Positions 16,675-25,395 of a DNA stretch of 64,000 nucleotides are shown here, in pieces. A model generated the notes under the pieces. The model was not told the origin of the DNA, did no database searches, and worked only from the letters and a program-made list of their open reading frames with translations. The stretch is from Scatacola_A faecigallinarum (GTDB taxonomy: Bacteria > Pseudomonadota > Alphaproteobacteria > RF32 > CAG-239), in assembly GCA_018713605.1 (NCBI GenBank), contig DVOM01000001.1, forward strand, positions 86,877 through 150,876. The letters run 5' to 3'. Position numbers and translations under genes: made by a program. Numbering within the stretch: the first letter of the stretch is position 1; every line of letters begins with the position of its first letter.

Positions 16675-16681
16675 AGCTTTC

Positions 16682-17797
16682 CTACCGTTTCAGCGTCAGC
16701 AAAGGCAAAAGATTAAACAGTTTAATCCAGGTTTTGTCTTTCTTGGAGCGCAGCGTAAGAAACGGAATAATTCCGAACAAACTGATTTTCCTGATTTCCG
16801 TAATTTTGTACAACTCGGGAAAAAGCCCGCGATGTTCACGATACGTCCGGCATCCGGCCGCCGTTATCATGTACTTTATTTCGTCCTGAGTAAAGTTTTT
16901 GTATTCCAGACCGTCGCCGAGTATAACCCCATACAGTTTGACCATTTCGGCAAACATTTCCTCCTTGTACTCGTCGGCAATCTTGTCAAAAAACGAACGC
17001 GAAGCAACATAAGCCTGTTTGCTCCAGGCTTCCCTGACCCCCTGCCCGTATGCCTTGTTGGCAATCAGAATATCACGGGCGCACAAAGCCTGATGAATGA
17101 TTTTAATCAACTTGCGGCTTCTGACCTGCGACGACGAATTGGTGTTGTCGGTGTCGTTGCGGTAATAAACGAAAGGCTCAGGCAGCATGGTAATGCTCTC
17201 TGCTGCCGAATAGACGTCGGCACAGAACGGCCAGTCCTGATAGCAGGCTTCCGCCGATTCCTGAAAACGGATATGGTGCTTTTCCAAAAAATCCCGCCGA
17301 TACAGCGCCGACCACAGGGAAGAATGATCCATGAACAAATTCGGCTTTTCTTCAAGCGTAAACACTTCGCCGCGTTTGGCCAGCTCCGTCCAGGGCTTGA
17401 ACAAAAACATCTCGCCCTTCGCCGAATTTGTTACCCAGTAAAAATTGCCCTTGGTAATTTCGGCACCGGTTTTCTCCGCCTGCGCAAAGAGTTTCTCATA
17501 CATGTCCGGCGCAATCCAGTCGTCAGATTCAATAATCCCGATATATTTTCCCCGTGCCCGGGCGATTCCGGCGTTTACTGCTTTTCCGTAGCCGCCGTTT
17601 GGCTGATGAATTGCCACGACGCGCGCGTCCTGCGCCGCATATTCGTCAACCATCTGCGGACAACGGTCCCGGGAACCGTCGTCTACCAAAATGACTTCCA
17701 TGTTTTTGAAAGTCTGATTCAGAATGCTGTCCACGCACTGCTTCAGATACTTTTCCACCCCGTAAATCGGAACCACAACCGAAATATCAGGCTGCAT
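16682..17797 (-). CDS. Family 2 glycosyltransferase
   Basis: The 371-residue GT-A enzyme begins with the classic PDISVVVPIYGVEKYLKQCVDS strand, then EVILVDDGSRD, QPNGGYGKAVNAGIARARG and the metal-binding IIESDDW around residue 90. The rest is a long C-terminal acceptor region ending in a hydrophobic basic segment (LFGIIPFLTLRSK) that may touch the membrane. The ATG at 17797 follows an AAGGAG site and overlaps the glf 3' end by 11 bases. It probably adds a sugar to a cell-surface glycan made by this operon. Confidence 0.9.
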   Translation of the reverse strand: MQPDISVVVPIYGVEKYLKQCVDSILNQTFKNMEVILVDDGSRDRCPQMVDEYAAQDARVVAIHQPNGGYGKAVNAGIARARGKYIGIIESDDWIAPDMYEKLFAQAEKTGAEITKGNFYWVTNSAKGEMFLFKPWTELAKRGEVFTLEEKPNLFMDHSSLWSALYRRDFLEKHHIRFQESAEACYQDWPFCADVYSAAESITMLPEPFVYYRNDTDNTNSSSQVRSRKLIKIIHQALCARDILIANKAYGQGVREAWSKQAYVASRSFFDKIADEYKEEMFAEMVKLYGVILGDGLEYKNFTQDEIKYMITAAGCRTYREHRGLFPELYKITEIRKISLFGIIPFLTLRSKKDKTWIKLFNLLPLLTLKR

Positions 17798-18929
17798 TAT
17801 TTTTCTCCTTTTTGGCAAAAACCTCGTCAAACAAAGCCAGAGCGCGGTTTACTGCCTTGTCCATGTCATAATACTTATAATCGCCCAGCCGTCCCAGAAA
17901 ATAAACGTTTTTGAGCTCTTTCGCCTTTTCCAGATAACGGTTGTACAAATTCTGGTTCTCGTCGCGGACAATCGGATAATAACGGTCGTTTCTGCCGCGT
18001 TCAAAAGCCTCCGGATACTCAAACGAAACCACCGTATTTTCCGACTTGTCGTTCAAAAAGTACTTATATTCGCCGATACGCGTAAAATCGTGGTTTTCCG
18101 GATAGTTAATGACCGAATTGGACTGAAAATGCTCCCGCTCGTATTCGACAAAGTCAAAACGCAGGCTGCGGTAAGGCAGTTCGCCGAGCTCATAACCGAA
18201 ATATTCGTCAATCGGCCCGCTGTAAAACACCCTCTCAAAGCTTTCCTTGTTCTCAAGCGAAGCATAATCCGTGTTCAACAAAACCTTAATCTTCGGATGG
18301 TCGAGCATTTCGGCAATCAGCGCCGAATAACCTTTCATCGGAATTCCCTGATACTTGTCCTGAAAATAGCGGTTGTCCTTGCTGACGTAAACCGGAACCC
18401 TGCCGGTAACCGCCGGATCCAGATCTTCGGGTTTCATTCCCCATTGCTTAAGCGTATAGCCGAGAAAAACCTTCTGATAAACATATTCGGCCAGAAATTC
18501 AAGATCTTTGTCATTGGCCTTGCGCAGTTCCAAAATCGGCACCTTGACGTTAAAACCGAACTTTTCGATAAGCTTGTCCTCAAGCTTGTCGGCAATCGAC
18601 TTCGGAAAAACCTTGCGGATGGAGTTCAGGTTAAACGGAATCGGTACTTCCTGCCCGTCGATTTTTCCTTTGACTTCGTGCATATACGGATGCCATCTGG
18701 TAAAACGGCTCAGATATTTCCACACATGCTCCAGATTGGTGTGGAAAATATGCGTACCGTATTTATGGATACAGATGTTGTTCTTGTCATAATAGTCGTA
18801 AGAATTGCCGCCGATATGGTTTTTGGCGTCAATAACCAGAACTTCCTCGCCGAAATCCTCGGCAATTTTCCGAGCCATCGTCGCTCCGGAAAAACCGCAG
18901 CCGACAATCAGATTTTTTATGTTATGCAT
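17787..18929 (-). CDS. glf: UDP-galactopyranose mutase, copy 1
   Basis: Glf is a flavoenzyme that converts UDP-galactopyranose to UDP-galactofuranose. The 380-residue protein has the FAD-binding start NLIVGCGFSGATMARKIAE, DAKNHIGGNSYDY, the substrate region KYGTHIFHT and FTRWHPYMHEVKG, and the C-terminal FLGRLGDYKYYDMDKAVNRA. It overlaps the DUF4422 gene upstream by 8 bases and the GT2 gene downstream by 11 bases. It means this operon makes a galactofuranose-containing glycan. A second glf lies at 35774-36883, also joined to a DUF4422 gene. Confidence 0.95.
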   Translation of the reverse strand: MHNIKNLIVGCGFSGATMARKIAEDFGEEVLVIDAKNHIGGNSYDYYDKNNICIHKYGTHIFHTNLEHVWKYLSRFTRWHPYMHEVKGKIDGQEVPIPFNLNSIRKVFPKSIADKLEDKLIEKFGFNVKVPILELRKANDKDLEFLAEYVYQKVFLGYTLKQWGMKPEDLDPAVTGRVPVYVSKDNRYFQDKYQGIPMKGYSALIAEMLDHPKIKVLLNTDYASLENKESFERVFYSGPIDEYFGYELGELPYRSLRFDFVEYEREHFQSNSVINYPENHDFTRIGEYKYFLNDKSENTVVSFEYPEAFERGRNDRYYPIVRDENQNLYNRYLEKAKELKNVYFLGRLGDYKYYDMDKAVNRALALFDEVFAKKEKNNAA

Positions 18930-19770
18930 CCTGAACCTTCCATTTTTTCTTACCCAGACCCAAAGCCGTCAAAATTTTGCGCTTCAGCATCTTGTTTTTA
19001 TACTTTCGCCATTCCTTTTCGTCCTCTTCCCAGAACAAAAGCGGCAGCTCCTTGATTTTAATGTTTTCCGTCTTCCGCAGAAATTCAATGTAAACGTTCA
19101 TCAGACGCTCGGCGACAAAGCCGTAGACCCGCTTCTGATAATCGCTGCGTCTGACGACATCGTCCTGAATACGGCGTTCCAGTTCGCCCAAGACATCAAA
19201 AAGCCAAGCGCTGTAACGGTCAAAAAACGTTTTTGACGTTACCAGAATATTCATAAAATATCCCTCATTGGATTTTCTTAAAACCTCTTCCGCCGTTTCC
19301 GCCATGGCCGGGTATTTTTCTCCGATAATCTCAACCGCAGCGTCCAAATCGGCCGCAATGTGCTCATTGTTGTAATTCTCATACAGAGAAACGCCTTTCG
19401 GACATTTCCTCGGCAGGATAACGTCATAGTTTCGACACAGAGCCAAAACGCCGGCTTCGGTCAGGCCGAACTTTTCGGCAAAATTGTCACCGAAAGTATG
19501 AAAAACCTTTTCCTTGGTTTTAAAATTCAGAAAACGACGATAATGAAACAGCCCCACATAGTTGGAACGGCAGTTTTTCCAAATCCAGTATTGGGCCGTC
19601 AGCTCGCAGTAAAAACGGTTTTTGCCCGAAATGTTCTCGCCTTCGCTGTCGCCTATCATATCAAGCTTTTCCGTACCGAGCGCACTGCCGACCTGAATGG
19701 GAACCAGAACGCTGCTCTTCTTTATCGGAGCAGGTCTGTGGCAGCAAACAAATATACTCACATCATTCAT
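18922..19770 (-). CDS. DUF4422 protein, probable galactofuranosyl-type glycosyltransferase (copy 1)
   Basis: The 282-residue protein shows the DUF4422 landmarks: a MIGDSEGENISGKN segment near residue 40, YCELTAQYWIWKN, GLFHYRRFLNF near residue 75, YDVILPRKC, and NILVTSKTFFDRYSAWLFDVL. Proteins of this family lie in capsule and O-antigen loci and are generally regarded as glycosyltransferases. Its gene is the first of the operon and overlaps glf, and a separate DUF4422-glf pair occurs at 34.7-36.9 kb, so use of UDP-galactofuranose as donor is a reasonable inference. The ATG at 19770 has AAGGA 6 bases upstream. Confidence 0.82.
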   Translation of the reverse strand: MNDVSIFVCCHRPAPIKKSSVLVPIQVGSALGTEKLDMIGDSEGENISGKNRFYCELTAQYWIWKNCRSNYVGLFHYRRFLNFKTKEKVFHTFGDNFAEKFGLTEAGVLALCRNYDVILPRKCPKGVSLYENYNNEHIAADLDAAVEIIGEKYPAMAETAEEVLRKSNEGYFMNILVTSKTFFDRYSAWLFDVLGELERRIQDDVVRRSDYQKRVYGFVAERLMNVYIEFLRKTENIKIKELPLLFWEEDEKEWRKYKNKMLKRKILTALGLGKKKWKVQDA

Positions 19771-19993
19771 CTGTTTTCCTTATCTCGGACACAACCTTGG
19801 ATTGCCGACCAAAACACTAAAGACAAAAAAATTCCGGCCTAAGTAAATTTCTACTATAATAAATAATTTTTGCAAGGAGTTTCTTTCAAACGGAGGAAAA
19901 CTCCGTCAAAAACTCGTTCAGCTTCCGGCTGCGGAAAATCCGCTTCAGGCCGGAGAAGTCCCGCCCGGTGCATATAACGTAAAAGTAGAAAGG

Positions 19994-21019
19994 CTAAAGC
20001 CTGAAAAATTTTCCGCCAAAAAGCAGAACCACACCGGCACAAAAGACCCAAACCGAAAAGAAATTGATGTCTTCGTCAACCAGGGCGCTGCTCATAAACG
20101 CCTCCCAATGTTCCATATCGTCCCCCGCGTCCACATAAACCGGCCTGATTTTGACAATGCCGTCCCTGTCTGCCTTAAACATAACGTAACCGAATTTTTT
20201 AATCTCCGAACGGATGGGCTGCCCGGAAGACGGCAGCGTTATCAGCGGCACGCCGGCAAACTCGCTTTCCGAATAATAGTGCACATGTCCCGAAATCAAC
20301 AGGTTGACGCCCCGGTTTCGGATAACCTCGGCAAACCTGTCGCGGGATTCGTCAAACAGACGATGGTCATTCGGAACCTTGACGTTGACGGGCGGCACAT
20401 GTGAAAAAATCACGCAGTACTTGAATTGCGGCCGAATTTTTGCCAGCGTCTTGTCCAGCCACTGCAATTGTTCGTCATCATAAGCAGAGGTCGACGAATC
20501 AAGCCCGACAAACAGCACCTCGCCATAACTGAACCAGTAATATCCCGGTCCGAAAACCTCATTATAAAGAGAGCGGTCGACCACCCCGTTGACTGATAAG
20601 ATTTCATGATTGCCGGGCACGGCATATAACGGCGTTTTTCCGAGCTTTTCGTCAATCTCTTCGGCCATCCATTGAAAATGGCTCGGATTCCGGTAACGCA
20701 CCAAATCGCCGACATAAAGCACAAACCTGGCCTTGCTTTTGCGGATTTCGTTCATAATTCTTTCGACCGGCTCATTGCGCGCGCCGGTATCGCTCACGGC
20801 GGCAAAATAAAAATGTCCGGCATCGGGAGCAAACATCTTCCCGGCCGGAGCCATAAAACTTTTATGCCGCGCATCGTTGAAAGATTCCACGACAAAACTG
20901 CGCATCGACACCACGACCAAAGCGCCGAAAATCAGAACGATTCCAAGAATATTCAACCGTCTGGCCCAAACCGAGCGCCGGCGTTTTCCGCCGCCTGTGC
21001 TGTTTTGCGAACTATTCAT
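19994..21019 (-). CDS. Membrane-anchored calcineurin-like metallophosphoesterase
   Basis: The 341-residue protein has a transmembrane helix near residues 24-42 (ILGIVLIFGALVVVS), a phosphoesterase domain with VSDTGARN, YVGDLVRY, VPGNHEILS, FSHVPP and SGHVHYYSESE in the right order, and a second helix at the very C-terminus (SVWVFCAGVVLLFGG). The first metal motif is DTG rather than DxH. The catalytic domain is expected to sit in the periplasm between the two helices, a topology inferred only. The ATG at 21019 (MNSSQNS) overlaps the upstream acetyltransferase by 8 bases, so the two are co-translated. The substrate is unknown. Confidence 0.82.
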   Translation of the reverse strand: MNSSQNSTGGGKRRRSVWARRLNILGIVLIFGALVVVSMRSFVVESFNDARHKSFMAPAGKMFAPDAGHFYFAAVSDTGARNEPVERIMNEIRKSKARFVLYVGDLVRYRNPSHFQWMAEEIDEKLGKTPLYAVPGNHEILSVNGVVDRSLYNEVFGPGYYWFSYGEVLFVGLDSSTSAYDDEQLQWLDKTLAKIRPQFKYCVIFSHVPPVNVKVPNDHRLFDESRDRFAEVIRNRGVNLLISGHVHYYSESEFAGVPLITLPSSGQPIRSEIKKFGYVMFKADRDGIVKIRPVYVDAGDDMEHWEAFMSSALVDEDINFFSVWVFCAGVVLLFGGKFFRL

Positions 21020-21479
21020 CGTTAAGCGGCAAAGCATACATGACAAAATTTTCCAAAGCATGCGCACCAAGCTTCTGGGAAAGTTTCTTGGGAATGTTGT
21101 TGCCGATGTCGGTTGCCCAGCAGATATAAGCCCAGCCCTTTTCCTGCGCAATCTTAATCAACTCCGACATCAGCGCCGGAGCAATCCATTGCTTGCGGTT
21201 GCGGAAACGCGGTTCGACATACATCTGGCTTACCCACATCAGCTCGCCTTCATTGGCAAAATAGGTCGTCGCATACAAAGCCATGCCCACGGCCTGCCCC
21301 TCGACCTCGGCAATAATTACCGCCGCCCGGGCCGTTTTTCCGAACAGGTCTTTTTTCAGTCTTTCGGTGTCTTTGAGAACCGTATTGGAACCTTTTTCCG
21401 AAACAGCCGCGTTGGCCTCGAGAATAAATTCGAAATCAGCTTCGCAGGCCTTTCTAATCACTACCTCGTTTCCGACCAT
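21012..21479 (-). CDS. GNAT family acetyltransferase
   Basis: The 155-residue protein is a GNAT domain: AEVEGQAVGMALYATTYF, then ELMWVSQMYVEPRFRNRKQW, where the acetyl-CoA loop (usually Q/RxxGxG/A) is altered to RNRKQWIAPAL, and a C-terminal WATDIGNNIPKKLSQKLGA helix that normally follows the N-x-x-A/a motif. The substrate is unknown. It is coupled to the metallophosphoesterase gene. It lies 160 bases downstream of the AT-hook protein gene, from which a terminator separates it. Confidence 0.75.
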   Translation of the reverse strand: MVGNEVVIRKACEADFEFILEANAAVSEKGSNTVLKDTERLKKDLFGKTARAAVIIAEVEGQAVGMALYATTYFANEGELMWVSQMYVEPRFRNRKQWIAPALMSELIKIAQEKGWAYICWATDIGNNIPKKLSQKLGAHALENFVMYALPLNDE

Positions 21480-21583
21480 TATCCAAATCTTTCATTAAAA
21501 AATTAACAAACGACACCTGATTTATAACATACATTTCCCCGCGGAATCAACGCCAACTTTACGGTTATACCATCTTAAAGCAA

Positions 21584-21615
21584 AAAAGCGTTTTCCCCGA
21601 AAGGAAAACGCTTTT
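21584..21615 (-). terminator. Terminator of the AT-hook-like gene
   Basis: A perfect 13-bp stem AAAAGCGTTTTCC with a 6-base loop and six T after the stem on the minus strand, 24 bases after the stop at 21639. Confidence 0.85.
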
Positions 21616-21638
21616 CCGACTTATACGGCAGACAAAGC

Positions 21639-22823
21639 CTACAGTTCCGTCGCAAAGCGGATTTTTTGCGCGGGCTTGTTGCCGTAAGAAGGCGGATTGG
21701 TAAGATAATTTCCCTCGAACAAATCGCCTCCGACTTTTTTAATAACCTCGTTCAGCTCGATTTTTACCGCCTTGCAGCTTTCTTTTTGCTGCGGCGTCAG
21801 AAGCATCCACGGCTTGTCGCCAATTCTTTCCAGTTTTTTGGCACAAGCGGCAGCTTCCTTTGCCGAAAGTACTTCCGCCTCTTCAAAAATCCGTAGTACG
21901 AAAAATCTGCCGCTGATTCTGTATGGAACAACGACTCCTTCGGGATTAAGACTGTTTAAAACCCGTTCGGACAAATACGGACCTTCCTTGGTTTTATACA
22001 ACAGCTTGAACGGCAGAGCCTTGCCCATTTCCAAAGCGGCGGCTTCGGCCTGCGTCGGCAGCACCATTTGCCGGCGGCTTTCCAACCGTTGTTCTTTTTT
22101 GCTCTTAAAAGCCGGCTCTTCCTGAACTTCCGTTTCGGCAGAATTTTCCAGAACCGTCTCAGAAACGGCAGCACCGTCTTCTTTCTCCAAAGGCATTTCC
22201 GTCGGGAACGGCGTTTCGAAAGCAGTCGTTCCGACGACCTCCGCTTTTGCTTCTTCGGTTACGGCGTCTTTGCCTTCAATTTTCGCCGACGCATTCCCTT
22301 CTTTCAGCAAAACCGCGTTCGGAGCATAGGCCTCCATCTCGTTTACGGAATTGACCTTGCGGGGACGGCCGAGTTTTCTGCCGTTTACGCTGTATCCTTT
22401 CGGATGAACGGACTTTTTCTCCGTCTTTTTTTCAACGCCTTTCCGCCGCGTATACTTTCGCTTCGGCTTGGCTTCCGCAATGGTTTCCACGCTTTCTTCG
22501 GATGTCGGAAGTAACGCTGCTTCTTCAACGGCGGGCGCTTGTTCCGTTTCCCCGGCTGCCGTTTTTTCCGTCCTGCTACCCGTATCGGTTCCGATATTCT
22601 CGGCATCCGCTTCTTTTCCGATTGTCTCCAACAAACGCTGCAAAAATTCATTTTGCACTTGCATCAAATCTTTAATTGAAGACATGCCCTCTCTGACCGC
22701 CGGAAAATCAAAAAACGAAACTCCGCTCTGCGCCGTAATAAACACAATCACTTCCAGAGCTTCTTCTTTACTGAGGTCCAGACCCGTAATCAGATCTTTG
22801 ACCAGTTTTGTTTTAGCTTCCAT
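21639..22823 (-). CDS. Acidic low-complexity protein with AT-hook-like basic patches
   Basis: The 394-residue protein is not recognised. It has a folded-looking N-terminal part (about 70 residues, including FFDFPAVREG), a long Glu/Ala-rich, presumably disordered middle (residues 70-250), and a C-terminal domain of about 140 residues (LPFKLLYKTKEGPYLSERVL...). Inside the middle lie two basic patches, KPKRKYTRRKG and NGRKLGRPRKV; the second holds the GRPRK core of an AT-hook, so minor-groove DNA binding is possible. The order suggests a tether between a protein-binding and a DNA-binding or other domain, which is inference. It is monocistronic. Confidence 0.65.
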   Translation of the reverse strand: MEAKTKLVKDLITGLDLSKEEALEVIVFITAQSGVSFFDFPAVREGMSSIKDLMQVQNEFLQRLLETIGKEADAENIGTDTGSRTEKTAAGETEQAPAVEEAALLPTSEESVETIAEAKPKRKYTRRKGVEKKTEKKSVHPKGYSVNGRKLGRPRKVNSVNEMEAYAPNAVLLKEGNASAKIEGKDAVTEEAKAEVVGTTAFETPFPTEMPLEKEDGAAVSETVLENSAETEVQEEPAFKSKKEQRLESRRQMVLPTQAEAAALEMGKALPFKLLYKTKEGPYLSERVLNSLNPEGVVVPYRISGRFFVLRIFEEAEVLSAKEAAACAKKLERIGDKPWMLLTPQQKESCKAVKIELNEVIKKVGGDLFEGNYLTNPPSYGNKPAQKIRFATEL

Positions 22824-22956
22824 AAAATAGAAATTAAAAGGTTATTGTATAACGTTAATTATATCTCAATCCATCTAAAATTCGTAAGTGAACAGACCAG
22901 CTATAACATACCGCGTTTTAAATGTCCATTTTTTTGTCAATTATACAAAAACAAAA

Positions 22957-22980
22957 GGGAACATTTCCGAGAATGTTCCC
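22957..22980 (-). terminator. Terminator of kdgK
   Basis: A 9-bp stem GGGAACATT with a 6-base loop, followed on the minus strand by TTTTGTTTTTGT. It lies 16 bases after the stop of kdgK. Confidence 0.75.
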
Positions 22981-22996
22981 CTTCGCAAAATTTCGT

Positions 22997-24016
22997 TTAT
23001 CTCTGCACGCCGCAGACTCTGCCGCGGACATTATCCGTCAGAGCCAGAACATCTGCCGGTTTAACCAGCAGATAATCGCCCTTGATCCGATGCTTGAGCG
23101 CGCAGGCTGCCGAAGCAAACTCAACCGTTTCCTGATTTTCCGCAATTTCTGCTTTCAGAAAACAGTAAAGCAGCGCCGCCGCAAAAGCGTCACCGGCACC
23201 AAGCGGATCGACAACACTTTCCAACGGATACCTCCGGGAACGGCAAATTCCGTTCCGATCCCACAGCATTCCCTGCACGGCCAGTCCGTTTTCCGACGGC
23301 ACGCGGGCAACCGAGGCTATTTTGCCGAAATCAAACTTCTTGTTAAGCTGCTCGGCCATTTGAGCATAAACCTCGGCATTCATAGCCTCTTCCACGCAAA
23401 TGTCGGCACCCAGAACCGCCGCCTCCTCTTCATTGACAATCGCCACATCGACATATCTGCCGATTTCAGACATAACTTCCCTGGCCTTGTCCATGCTCCA
23501 GAGCTTGGAGCGATAGTTGACGTCACAACTGACTCCGATACCCAGCTCCCGAGCCGTCTGGCAGGCCTGTAGGCAGATTTCCGCGGCTTCGTCGCTCAAT
23601 GCCGGCGTAATTCCGCTGAAATGAAACCATCCGGCTTCTTCAAAAATCCGCTTCCAGTCAAATTCTTCCGGTTTTGCTTCCGCTATCGCGCTGTGTGCGC
23701 GGTCATAGGTGCAAATGCTGCTGCAGGAAGAAAAACCCTTTTCCAGAAAATAAATTCCCAGACGCTTTCCGCCCCTGATTACCGCACTTGTATCCACGCC
23801 GTAACGGCGCAAAACCTGTAAAGCCATTTCGCCGACCACATTGTCGGGAAGCTTGGTAACAAAAGCCGCCGGCTGCCCAAGCTGACTCAAAGCAACCGCA
23901 ACATTCGCCTCGCTTCCGCCAAACACAGCATCCAGACACTCCGTTTGCAAAAAACGCAAATCATTTGCAGGCGACAAACGCAACATAATCTCGCCCAGAC
24001 TAATAACTTTTTTCAT
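22997..24016 (-). CDS. kdgK: 2-keto-3-deoxygluconate kinase (PfkB family)
   Basis: The 339-residue sugar kinase most likely phosphorylates 2-dehydro-3-deoxygluconate in uronate or Entner-Doudoroff breakdown. The PfkB marks are present: the glycine-rich start GGSEANVAVALSQLG near residue 35 and the C-terminal VVDPLGAGDAFAAALLY with catalytic Asp near residue 285. KDGK-like features include the N-terminal SLGEIMLRLSP and DVNYRSKLWS. The ATG at 24016 lacks a ribosome binding site, but a good promoter (24042-24070) lies upstream. Without an aldolase gene nearby, a related keto-sugar substrate is possible. Confidence 0.78.
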   Translation of the reverse strand: MKKVISLGEIMLRLSPANDLRFLQTECLDAVFGGSEANVAVALSQLGQPAAFVTKLPDNVVGEMALQVLRRYGVDTSAVIRGGKRLGIYFLEKGFSSCSSICTYDRAHSAIAEAKPEEFDWKRIFEEAGWFHFSGITPALSDEAAEICLQACQTARELGIGVSCDVNYRSKLWSMDKAREVMSEIGRYVDVAIVNEEEAAVLGADICVEEAMNAEVYAQMAEQLNKKFDFGKIASVARVPSENGLAVQGMLWDRNGICRSRRYPLESVVDPLGAGDAFAAALLYCFLKAEIAENQETVEFASAACALKHRIKGDYLLVKPADVLALTDNVRGRVCGVQR

Positions 24017-24041
24017 ACTATAATATATTTGGTTCGGGCGG

Positions 24042-24070
24042 AGTATAAAAACAAAGACGCCCCTTGTCCA
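24042..24070 (-). promoter_or_regulatory. Promoter of kdgK
   Basis: TGGACA (24065-24070), 17 bases and TATACT (24042-24047) on the minus strand, 26 bases before the ATG. Confidence 0.6.
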
Positions 24071-24160
24071 GAAAAAATTTCAGCCGCAACGCGGCACTCC
24101 TGCAAAAAAACAAACGACGGCATAAGAGAATATGTCCCCAAAACGCGGGATAAGAAACGG

Positions 24161-24748
24161 TTATTTTCCGGAAATTTTGTTCTTGATGTTGGCAATCATC
24201 ATCAAAGCCTTGTCCGACGTCGGGACAAAGACTTCATCCCAGGCATCTTCTCTGGCCGTCAGCAGTTCGGGATGCGAACAAATATGCAAAGCTTTCGGAT
24301 CTTTCGGCAGTTCGCGCTTAATCGGAATCAGCTCCATGCCGTTATGGCGCAGAAGCGGCGCGCCTTCAATCCGCTCATAGCCGCACTCACGCCAGCGGTT
24401 AAGCAGTTCTTTTTTGCACATGCCGTAAACCTGACGATAACCCTTGCGCGACACGAATTCAAATCCTTTGTTCATTATGTCGCTGGAAACGCTGGTCTTG
24501 CGAAAACCCCGCAAAACCGCCATGCGCTCAAATTTTGTAAAATCGGCAAAATAACGGATGCGCATCGTCCCGACGCCCACACCGTCAACCTTGGCCAGAA
24601 TATGCGTGGAAACGAAATCATTTCCGTCGAACTCCTGTTCCGCCGGAATTTTCTGCTCGTCGACAAAAACCGCACGGCGGATTTTCATAACTTCGTCAAA
24701 ATCGGCCTGGTTTTGTACAACAACTATTTCTATAGATTTATTTTCCAT
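24161..24748 (-). CDS. GNAT family acetyltransferase
   Basis: The 195-residue protein is a GNAT domain close to ElaA-like proteins: IRRAVFVDEQKIPAEQEFDGND is the typical opening, followed by GVGVGTMRIRYF and KFERMAVLRGFRKTSVSSDIM, where the CoA loop is degenerate (RKTSVSS in place of R-G-x-G-x-G). It keeps the terminal RWRECGYERIEG motif. A TATAAT box at 24755-24760 lies only 6 bases before its ATG, so the mRNA could be nearly leaderless. The gene is divergently transcribed from the short LysR-like gene. The substrate is unknown. Confidence 0.75.
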   Translation of the reverse strand: MENKSIEIVVVQNQADFDEVMKIRRAVFVDEQKIPAEQEFDGNDFVSTHILAKVDGVGVGTMRIRYFADFTKFERMAVLRGFRKTSVSSDIMNKGFEFVSRKGYRQVYGMCKKELLNRWRECGYERIEGAPLLRHNGMELIPIKRELPKDPKALHICSHPELLTAREDAWDEVFVPTSDKALMMIANIKNKISGK

Positions 24749-24763
24749 AAAACTATTATATGC

Positions 24764-24792
24764 TTGACCGGGCTTAAATTAAAATATACTAA
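24764..24792 (+). promoter_or_regulatory. Promoter of the short LysR-like gene
   Basis: TTGACC (24764-24769), 17 bases and TACTAA (24787-24792). TATACT (24785-24790) at 15-base spacing is an alternative -10. The leader has no clear ribosome binding site. Confidence 0.5.
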
Positions 24793-24843
24793 TATTATAA
24801 AGAGGTATATATTTTGAGTCACATTTAATCGAGATTTCACAAA

Positions 24844-25395
24844 ATGAACATCAAGCAAAAATTGGCACTAATCAGGGTAATGCTTTATTTTAACGCCATT
24901 TTACGGAAAGGAAAAATTTCAAAAGCCGCCGAAGAAAACGGAATAAAACAAGGAAATCTGAGCCATTTGATAACCGATTTTGAGAAGTCTTCGGGCATTC
25001 TTCTGCTGCAACGCAGCAATCAGGGCGTAGTCCCGACACCGCGGGGATTGAAAATCAGCCGGCTGACCGAACAGCTTGAGCAAAGCCTCAGGGAACTGGA
25101 AAAAGCCGTAAATCCCGAACCGCGCGGAAGCATCAAATTCTGTCTGGCGCCGGATTTGAACCTGAAAAACCTGTCGCAGTTCCAAAAACAGCACCCTTCC
25201 TGGGAAATAAGCCCCTGCCCGGTTCCCGAAAACGCCGATCTTGCCGTTTTGACCCGTACGCCGGACTGGGAATGCGAATACACGACTTTCTCGACCGGAG
25301 GCAATGTTTCTCAGAAATTATGGATAGTCTGTCGGATGGACAAAACCGAAGCCGTCGCCTTGTACGATTTTATAATACAGCAGTTGCTTTCTTGA
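24844..25395 (+). CDS. Short LysR-type regulator, reduced effector domain
   Basis: The 183-residue protein has a LysR-like winged helix (FNAILRKGKISKAAEENGIKQGNLSHLITDFEKSSG, residues 15-50, and TPRGLKISRL) and a linker helix. The remaining 100 residues are too few for the usual two-lobed effector domain (about 200 residues), yet the reading frame is clean, so it is either a compact derivative or a C-terminally truncated copy. Its 3' end overlaps the convergent full-length LysR gene by 26 bases. The shared ENG-x-KQ-x-NLS helix shows the two are related. It may be a natural antagonist or a relic. Confidence 0.7.
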   Translation: MNIKQKLALIRVMLYFNAILRKGKISKAAEENGIKQGNLSHLITDFEKSSGILLLQRSNQGVVPTPRGLKISRLTEQLEQSLRELEKAVNPEPRGSIKFCLAPDLNLKNLSQFQKQHPSWEISPCPVPENADLAVLTRTPDWECEYTTFSTGGNVSQKLWIVCRMDKTEAVALYDFIIQQLLS

